Source: Nageia nagi (Eukaryota > Pinophyta). Taken from it: 64,000 bases of DNA. This document shows positions 56,566 to 64,000 of this stretch, piece after piece. How positions within the stretch are numbered: the stretch's first letter is position 1; every line of letters begins with the position of its first letter. The translations under genes were made by a program, and so were the position numbers. The notes below the pieces were generated by a model. The model saw only the letters and a program-made list of their open reading frames with translations, did no database searches and was not told the origin of the DNA. Location: NCBI GenBank assembly GCA_050084985.1, contig JBITNC010000001.1, positions 189,224,001 through 189,288,000 on the forward strand, given 5' to 3'.

Positions 56566-57015
56566 TAAGGCCACCTAGCCCACTATGGACAAGGCACCCC
56601 GAGAGGGGTCATAGTCTCAAGGGCAAGTGAGCCACCCCTAAAGGGGGTCGCATCCACCTCAGGTGGGCATGCCACCCTAACAGGGGCCTCCCCACCCTAA
56701 GATGCAGGTGAGCCGCTTGTAGGGGGTCATGTACCCAAAGGGATGTGTAACCTCTTTGCAAGGTGTCGCTATCCTGAAGGTGTGCATGACATCCCATAAG
56801 GGGCTCCTACCCCCATAGAGGGGGCATGTACCACTTGGGGGCTATGTAACCCCTAAAGGGGACATGTAGACCACCCAAGGGGTTGTAATCACATAGAAAG
56901 GGTGCATACCACCTAAGGGATGCATAAGCCCTAAGGGGTTGTAAAACTTGTAGAAGGAGCACATGTCACCAAGGGGGCTATGCAACCCCTCGTAGGGCAT
57001 GAACTTCCCTACAAC
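56566..57015. repeat. GC-rich degenerate repeat with CCCC/GGGG dyads
   Basis: About 450 bp of much higher GC than its surroundings, built from variants of AAGGGG.CATGTA.CCCC such as CTATGTAACCCCTAAAGGGG. Many CCC..GGG pairs make short hairpins possible. Open frames across it lack any domain. Confidence 0.65.
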
Positions 57016-58887
57016 AAAACCCCTAAGAGAATAAATTTTATTTTTTAAAAAATCTTTTTAGTTTTATAAAAAAATTTACCCTCTTTCTACTGTGCACTTA
57101 GCAACATTGATCATTAAATTTTTTCACTAACACTGAAGTTAGTGATATGGATCCTATCCATGGAGTATTTGGGAACCTTGGCATGAAAATAAGGTACATA
57201 ATACCCTAATAATGATCATAAAAAAAACCTCTTCCATATGGGTGGTGCACATCTTCCAGAGGATAAGCACCTTACTCTCTCCTCCATCTTGCCTGGTAAT
57301 GGTTGAAGCATTACGATGGTGTTGAGTTTTTTTTACATTATTATGATATTACTATGTTGATTACCATCATTTCGAACATAGAGAATGTATGTAATGAATA
57401 TTGGTAGTGCAAATTTCAAGAATACATAAGATTCAAAGGGAGATTTGGTAAGATGTTAGCATAAATATTAGCTACAATCCATTAATGATAATAATTTTAT
57501 TTTCTCCTTTTTTATTCTTCAGAATTGAAGAAGGTAATGGCTATTAAAATCAAGATAGATTATTTTTTCCTCACTGGGGACTCCTATATTCGGTTTGATT
57601 TTCATATCATTACTATATTTTTAATGTTAATAAATAGTGAGTAAAATTCACATTTTATTATAAGACCATGTGAATACTTTATAAAGGCATATGAGCATAT
57701 CATAAAATATTATTGCTCATCTCAATTATTTATGAGGTATTGTACACATTGGTTGACATAAAATTTAAATGCACATTTATGAGGTGTGCATACCATAAAT
57801 TTTATTAAGGTGATAATTATTTTGAAAATTATTTTTTGGCAAAAACTTTAATGCCACTGATTTTTGGATGAATTTTGCAAATGTTGTAAATTTTTTAAAA
57901 GTAAAATCATTTTGGATGCCTTTGATAGATTAATAGTTTATGTTAATAATCTTATGGCAAATTTTTATGCAAATATTGATCATTGCAACAATGTTTTTGG
58001 TAAACCTTTGGAAAGTATTGTAAGATTTTCAAGGTAAAATTATTGTGCAATATTGGACATATTGAATCAATTTTTTAATAAATTGATAAGTTTTGAAGGC
58101 AAAAGTTTATTTTGTAATAGTGTCAAATATATTGCTATATATACCATTTTTTTGCAAAATTCAAAAATTTAAGATTAATATTTTACAAAATGGCAAATAT
58201 TTAATGCAACTTTTTATGATGTCATAACTAAATTTGTGTTTATCTAGTTGATGGCAAATAAAAAGGGGGGAGTTGTATTATGTTACAATTATGATAAAAA
58301 GATTTACTGTGCTAGATATGTACATTGTTTGAAACTTTTTTCAAACTTTATGAGTATGCAAATTTTTTTTAATATCCTTGGTTGGAAGAAAAATGTATTG
58401 TGCTTGGATGTGTATATTGTTTGAAATAAAAGTTATGAAAAATTTCTTCAAACTTTATTATTGTGCACATTTTTTGTAGGATGAAAAAATTAACCTCAAA
58501 ACTTTTGGTTGTTTACATTCTTGTTGGAGTGAAAATTTTGTAAAATTTCTCCAAACTTGAATGGTTGTGCACATTATTTTAATAGAAAATTGATACTCAT
58601 TTTTTTTTTGGTTTGTGCACACTGGTTGATATCCTTGTTAGAGTGGAAAGTATGTGAAATTTCTCCAAATTTGAATGGTTGTGAATATTGATCCTCAATT
58701 TATTTTTGTTGATATCCTTGTTGAAGTGGAAATTTTGTGAACTTTCTCTTAATTTGAATGGTTGTGTACATTGATCCTCAAATTTTTTTGTTTGTGCACA
58801 TTGGTTGATATCCTTATTGAAGTAAACATTTTGTAAACTTTCTCCACATTCGAGTTATTGAGGATACCATTTGATCGTATGAACATC
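57016..58887 (+). other. copia-3 interior, AT-rich
   Basis: No gene. From 58440 to 58850 four degenerate copies (about 90-120 bp apart) of TTGTGCACATT..TTGATATCCTTGTT then GAGTGGAAA.TTTGTGAAATT and TCTCCAAACTTGAATGGTTG form another loose tandem repeat. Confidence 0.45.
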
Positions 58888-59035
58888 TTGCATATCACCA
58901 TTGATTAGTGTGATAATGAATTCTCCTTCCTATTTGGTTGTTATTGTTGTGTGTAGACACCTAGATCTACACACACCAATAACAACCCAATAGGAAGGAG
59001 AATTCATTATCACACTAATCAATGATGATATGCAA
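58888..59035. repeat. 148-bp near-perfect palindrome
   Basis: Left arm 58888-58957 and right arm 58966-59035, 70 bases each, differ at only three positions with no gap; the loop is CACCTAGA. Arms start TTGCATATCACCATTGATTA and include ATAATGAATTCTCCTTCCTA. The transcript would fold to a long hairpin. Confidence 0.96.
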
Positions 59036-60176
59036 TTTATAGCATCAAGAATATTACTTGTATAAAGGGGTTAAAATAATACCCATGAAAACGTAATCAA
59101 AGTAATGGAGCATTGTACAATGTAAGAAGGGTCAAATGCCTATATAAAGACTCCTTAAATGATGTAATGTGCAATGATTTCAAGAATCCAGAGAGAAAAG
59201 GATGTTGCTATATAAAAAAATCAAAGGCAACATGCAAAGTGATCATGCAAGAGTAGTAAAAGATCCTAGAGAGACTCCAACAAATGCAATATCACTCTAT
59301 ACTACCAATAATGATGTTTTGTAACACCACCTTTGCATATATCTATTAAATCCTTCATTTTGCTCTTGCATGCTTTTATTCCATTCATAATTCTATTTAT
59401 TCCATGATGTTGGCAATGTAAACACTTATGGGTCATTGGTGGCATGCATATGGGTGAATGCATGTTCGTGTTTGATGAATGGATTGCTTTATGTGACATT
59501 TATACGATTGTGATGAAGGTACATTGATTATCATCATTCATTATTACCATATTTTTGATATATGCTTCAATAAAATATTGTAGACAAATAGTGCATCAAT
59601 TATATCATTTATGCATTATTTGAGTACTACAATGTGAATGTATTATTTTTTAACACCATTAATGTATGGAAGAAGTATTATTTGATTAAGCAACATTTTT
59701 ACATTGATACAATGTAGATTACTTTTTCTTTGAAAAGGAAGTATGCAAGTACCTTTGGGAAATGTATGTTCCTCTCTAGATTTGTAGAGCTTAGTAATAT
59801 GCTACAATTGTTAATCAAGTTACTCTTAAGGTGGAGTATTATTAACTTCATAACAAAGAATAATTTTAAAATCTAAGCATGTTTTATCAAGGAGTAAATT
59901 TTGGATGGGATTTTGTGTTTATTATCCATAAAAATAAAATTTCATTAATATTTTACCTAAACCCTAATCGTGTGGGTTGGTAAAGTTATCCTTAAGAAGG
60001 ATTGAAGTATGAATTCTTGTCATGATTACTTCATCCTTATGAGGGTTGTTGTATTATGTTTACAATAAATGACTATACATATTGGCTTGGTATCTTTATG
60101 ATGATTTATAGTGCACTACTTACTTCCATGTTGGGAAGTTATATTCATGTTGATGGATTATTTGCAAGTTGTAGCA
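59036..60176 (+). other. copia-3 interior between palindrome and array
   Basis: No coding match. 59970-60120 is the conserved 3' block also found in copia-1 (TATTGGCTTGGTATCTTTATG against TATTGGCTTGACATCTTTGTG), which showed the empty target site of Tat-1. Confidence 0.5.
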
Positions 60177-60580
60177 AATCAAGATGGAGTGGTTAAAAAG
60201 GTTCACCCTTCTCCATGACTACAAATTAATGGAGTGGTTAAAAAGGTTCTTCATTATCCAAAATTGCAAATTGTTGGAGTGGTTAAAAAAGTTCATCCTT
60301 CTCCAAAATTGTAAACTAGTGGAGCGGTTAAAAAGTTCATCCTTCTCCAAAATTGTAAATTAGTGGAGTGGCTAAAAAGGTTTTCCCTTATCTAATGTTG
60401 CAAATTGATGGAGTGGTTAAAAGGTTCTCCCTTATCCATGATTACAAATTGATGGACTGATTAAAAAGGTTATCCCTTCTCCATGATTACAAATTGATGG
60501 AGTGGTTAAAAAGATTCTTCCTTCTCCATGATTGTAAATTGTTGGAGTGGTTAAAAAGGTTTTTCCTTCTCCAAAATTAT
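60177..60580 (+). repeat. 46-bp tandem array with internal dyad (copia-3)
   Basis: About nine copies of GATGGAGTGGTTAAAAAGGT, TCACCCTTCTCCATGATTAC, AAATT. It is homologous to 4535-4975 in copia-1. Confidence 0.88.
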
Positions 60581-60717
60581 ATTTTTAAAATTTATGTTGT
60601 ATTATTTCTATTTTTGGAAAGCTTATCTATTATGAATTGATGTTAATTTACTCTTATTATTTAGAAGTATGTTTATCGATTGATACAAATTGAACTATGT
60701 TAGTTTCTTCCATCATA

Positions 60718-60945
60718 TGCATCTTGACTAGGTGGCATAGTCAAGTTGGAATTTTATGGGTTGTGCATCTTGACTAGGGAGCATAGTCAAGTTGGCATTT
60801 TCTAGCTTGTGCATCTTAACTAGGTGGTATAGTCTAGTTGGCACTTTGTGGCTTGTGCATCTTGACTAAGTGGTATAGTCAAGTTGGCACTTTATGGCTT
60901 ATGACTTGTAAATCTAGACTAAGTAACATAATCAAGTTGGTATTT
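60718..60945. repeat. tandem array of CTTGACTA / TAGTCAAG dyads
   Basis: Five units near 58 bp, each containing CTTGACTA, 7 bases, TAGTCAAG, then TTGGCA.TTT and CTTGTGCAT. The dyad is perfect in three units and altered by one or two bases in the others. Single related copies occur at about 5118 and 61085. Confidence 0.88.
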
Positions 60946-62977
60946 TGTGATTTTTTCTTCATACAAGTTATAATATTATTGATAAAGACCTTAAACCTCC
61001 ATTTCAACATGATTATAAATGGATAAGAACATATACATCTAGAGATTACTCTTAAGCTTATGGTTATGCATGATATTTTTATGCATATTGACTAATGGTA
61101 TGGTCAAGTTAAAAAATAATATTATTTCCTAGTTCATTGATGGCATGTAATTATTTTTGTAATAGCATGTATTACTACCATAATGAAAAGAATACTTACC
61201 TCAATTAGTTGAAGGCAAGAAAAATATTCTTGGTGATAATCACAATCTTTTGGATAGATTATGATGAACAATTTTGACTACTTATGTATGGTCATATGAT
61301 ACAAAATTATGCTTTTGATGAACACTTATTTCTGAAAAATTCAATGTAATTTTTTTTCAAAAGTTATTTATCACTTATAATTGATGCTATCATTTATAAG
61401 GCTTAACTTTGGCATAAAATGATTAGATAAGTGATATCACTTTGATAAATATTGTATGAGTAAGCATGGACAAATCAATTAAAAGAGTTGATGGTATTTA
61501 TCACTTCATAAAGTAATGCTTACTTTATAAATAACAATTGATATATGAACTAAGCAATATAATTCTAGTTATGGTAAACTAGATCCCAGCTCGCTTAGGG
61601 TACCCCCAAAATAAGGGGGATGTACAAGAAGGTGTACATAATAATGCTAGGGAAGGTTCATCAATAGGTCTACAGGTCGCTCCAACTACTGTTAGGGATG
61701 CCTTGTAATTAAGAGATTTGGCCAATGCTTTGTTAATGGAACATGTGAATAAGTCTATCAATGAACCATGTTTAGGATGTGAAGTGTTCAAGAGGCAAAG
61801 GGTAGTGAGAGAATTGCTTCTTAAATGTGTACAAGAGTCATCCAAAGAGTTAGAGACTCTAAGGCGAAATGTCAATACTTGAGTTCCTCTTGTTTTAAGA
61901 TTTTAGTAAAAGAGGAGCCTTAGTAGTTATAAATAAAGACCAGTAACTGAAATCTAATTGTTTGGTGTTAAATTAGTTTATATGTTAAATACCCAATAAT
62001 AAAATCAATTGTATTTCAACCTTTGTTATAGAATCTTATGTGCATCAATGCACTTAAATATGTATGATATTGATTTAATGTAATGGATTTTTAATTACAT
62101 TAAGACAAGCATGTTAAATAATATGTGTATCAACATATGGATAATTTAATCACCTTTGATAATTTATTTAAGCCTTTATTTAGATGAAGTTGCCCTCAAG
62201 GGGGAGAAATTATTCTTAAATGATGTCAATATGATATCAACTTGCATATAGAAAGGCTACAAAAATAATAATAAGATGAAGTTATATGAACCTATAGCAT
62301 ATTTTAGGATGGTAAAGTTGTCCCTAAGAGAGAGTAAAGTATGAATTCTTGGGAATTGTTGTATTTCACTTCTATAAGGATCTTTTTTTGTACAATCCCC
62401 TTATTTGCAATGTTATACTAAGTTATCCATATGAGAATAACTTGTTTATACACTTTAGAGCATATGATGAACTAGTATGTGTATAATGATAAACATATAT
62501 TTTTTTATACAAAAAGTGACTATAGGTTTGCTTAGCATATTTATGATGAATTATAGTTTGATTATAAGTTTGTTTAGTATGAATTATAGTATACCACTTG
62601 ATCAGTTTATGGATGGTATTGTTTGATTCATCTATCTAATATTGAAATGAATGTATGATGCATCTAATTGATCTTGTTTATGAGTTGCTTATAGCTTGTA
62701 GGTCTATAGGTTACTTACTTCGAATATGCAGGCTCATGGAGGCTCATCATGTCAACATAATGTTGAATTATTACTTATGGATTATAACCATTTATAGTTG
62801 GTGATTATTGTATTGTAAACCATTTTTTCAAATGGTTAAATAGTTGAGTCGTGTTTAGAATCTAAATTTTATTAATTCTCAAGATTTCAAATTCTTATCT
62901 TTGATTGTATTTCTTATGGAGGAGAGCTCTCTTATAGTTTCTTATATCTTCTCTTATCTCTACCCCAATATTGTATT
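60946..62977 (+). other. copia-3 3' region
   Basis: No domain. A minus-strand frame of 98 codons (61579-61875) lies over a patch that on the plus strand reads GKLDPSSLRVPPK-like text without a match. The conserved 3' blocks GATGAAGTTGCCCTCAAGGG (about 62184) and GGTAAAGTTGTCCC (62310) are here. Confidence 0.4.
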
Positions 62978-62986
62978 AAGGGGGAG
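62978..62986 (+). other. copia-3 polypurine tract
   Basis: AAGGGGGAG immediately before TGTTAG, the typical plant copia arrangement. Confidence 0.85.
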
Positions 62987-63648
62987 TGTTAGAAGTTATA
63001 TTGCATTATTATGTAAATAACTTAGGTATATTGTTCCTAATTAATTATAAACTAAACAACATATACAATAACTAAGTTAGAAGGAAAATATTTTGTAATA
63101 TGGAATAATACATTTATTATGTAGATTATCCATGTATGCAAAAGTGGATCCCCATCTATTTTATATCAAGAGTATATCCACATATGCATGCAGTCCTACA
63201 TACTTAAAATAGAAGTATGGACATATGTAATAGGTATGGGTAAAAAGCTTCCCACCTACCATTCTCACCTAATGTGAGGATGTGGATATCCTATAAATGT
63301 TGGTATTCCCATTATGTAAAAGGGTGAACTAAAGTAGGATTTGAGCCTATAAAAGGAAGGCTTAGCTATGTTGTAATATATACACTTGTAGAAGCATTGT
63401 CATGCTACTAGTTTAGAGATCTAGGTGATAGAAAGGTTGTAAGAGAGATTTTATCTTGATAAGTAATAGATTTAGATTCAATTGTATGTACTCTCTTATA
63501 AAGGAACCACTATACTTCTTATGTGTCACTTTGTGAGATTTCTTATTGTTGTATCTTTTGAGAGATTATTATTTTAAGAGTAATTTGAGTGTTAATTTGT
63601 TGGAGTTGGTATAAGTGATCATGATTATGGGATCCTACAATTCCTTCA
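62987..63648 (+). repeat. copia-3 3' LTR
   Basis: 662 bp, TGTTAGAAGTTATATTGC to ATTCCTTCA. Longer than the 5' LTR by a block of about 107 bp (63404-63510) that includes AGGTGATAGAAAGGTTGTAA, conserved in the copia-1/2 LTRs, so the 5' LTR suffered the deletion. Confidence 0.88.
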
Positions 63649-63770
63649 AACATTGTGGAAAAATTTAATGTAGGTTCAAGAGCATATATGTCCTACCTTA
63701 GTTAAGAGAAGCATATGATATGAAAGGTAGGCATCAATATGTTAAACATGCTTTTAGCTAATCATAAGAT
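63649..63770. other. flank of copia-3, presumed Tat-2 interior
   Basis: No motif recognised. If Tat-2 extends across copia-3, this would be its primer-site region on the minus strand, but no primer site is evident. Confidence 0.3.
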
Positions 63771-64000
63771 TTTAACCTAATTGAAACTAAGAAACATGCA
63801 ATAGTTAAGTATGTATTTATCCCAAATTCTAACTCAAATAAACATACATGATAACAAAAATAAAATATAATAGTGTAGTAATAGAAGTAGGGTATTAATG
63901 AATCAAGATGATAAAACAAAAGCACACACAAAAGAGATGGAATCAAATGTAAGATAAATACATGTTTATCCTTACATATGATGAAACTAATTAAATGCAT
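63771..64000 (-). repeat. sequence homologous to the Tat-2 LTR outer part
   Basis: Aligns with 46515-46740 through AAGAAACATG, AATAAACATACATGATAA, GAATCAAGATGATAAAAC and GATAAATACAT. Probably the 5' LTR of Tat-2 (minus strand), cut by the window end; alternatively a separate copy. Confidence 0.55.

Larger units (their letters stand above)
55528..63648 (+). mobile_element. copia-3: pol-less copia-type element (LARD)
   Basis: LTRs at 55528-56082 and 62987-63648, iMet-type primer site after the first, polypurine tract AAGGGGGAG before the second. The 6.9-kb interior has no gag, protease, integrase or RT text on either strand; it holds repeats and a large palindrome. Parts of the interior (59970-61100, 62160-62986) resemble the 3' region and misplaced repeats of copia-1, so it is a deletion/recombination derivative of that family type. 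Flanks TATAT (55523-55527) and AACAT (63649-63653) are not a clean duplication, so age or rearrangement has blurred the target site. Confidence 0.8.

Noticed and set aside
61579-61875. 98-codon minus-strand frame in copia-3
   Set aside because: No recognisable domain, opposite to the element, and the surrounding sequence is non-coding.
55523-63653. Exact target-site duplication for copia-3
   Set aside because: TATAT and AACAT agree at only three of five positions, so no duplication is claimed.

Overview
This is a gene-poor, AT-rich, repeat-dominated stretch of nuclear DNA from a seed plant with a large genome; a gymnosperm is possible but not proven. About 85% of it is LTR retrotransposon in several layers of nesting and decay. 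Only one host gene looks intact: a single-exon F-box gene of the EID1-like (EDL) family on the minus strand at 28560-29420. No bacterial features, CRISPR arrays, rRNA genes or functional tRNA genes were seen.

Layout. 1-1810: minus-strand Ty3/gypsy pol relic. 2040-17167: a complete but dead Ty1/copia element (copia-1; LTRs and 5-bp duplication ATATC recognisable). Its 3' region is split at 8504-16304 by a young Ty3/gypsy element of the Tat/Ogre type (Tat-1; duplication ACATC). Tat-1 has a gag relic, no pol, a spliced antisense plant-mobile-domain (PMD) gene, three tandem-repeat blocks and a dispersed GC-rich palindrome. 17380-19210: tandem array of about 430-bp palindromic units. 19490-22855: minus-strand gypsy relic with one LTR. 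22860-23900: unassigned, possibly a third PMD-type relic. 24174-24408: SINE-like insertion. 24.4-33.4 kb: the least TE-filled part, with the EDL gene and a candidate promoter near 31.8-32.2 kb. 33.5-36.7 kb: plus-strand gypsy gag/protease relic. 36.8-39.59 kb: another plus-strand gypsy (gag, protease, start of RT) cut by copia-2.

39593-45827 is copia-2: 5' LTR, a very long leader carrying a captured PPR gene fragment, gag, protease and half an integrase. It fuses to a second copy of its own kind of leader (45828-46514). A second Tat-type element (Tat-2, minus strand) begins at 46515, with LTR, polypurine tract, tandem repeats, an antisense (plus-strand) PMD pseudogene, gag and an unassigned ORF upstream of gag. 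Copia-3 (55528-63648), a pol-less copia of LARD type with a 148-bp near-perfect palindrome and two dyad-containing tandem arrays, appears nested in Tat-2. Sequence resembling the Tat-2 LTR returns at 63771-64000 and runs off the window.

The retroelements do not act together as a pathway. The shared biological theme is a gypsy lineage that carries a host-like PMD gene in antisense, seen twice and possibly three times, with the same domain order (PMD, acidic linker, coiled coil). Most coding decay is explained by C-to-T and G-to-A changes, many creating TGA or TAG stops, as expected for methylated silent DNA.
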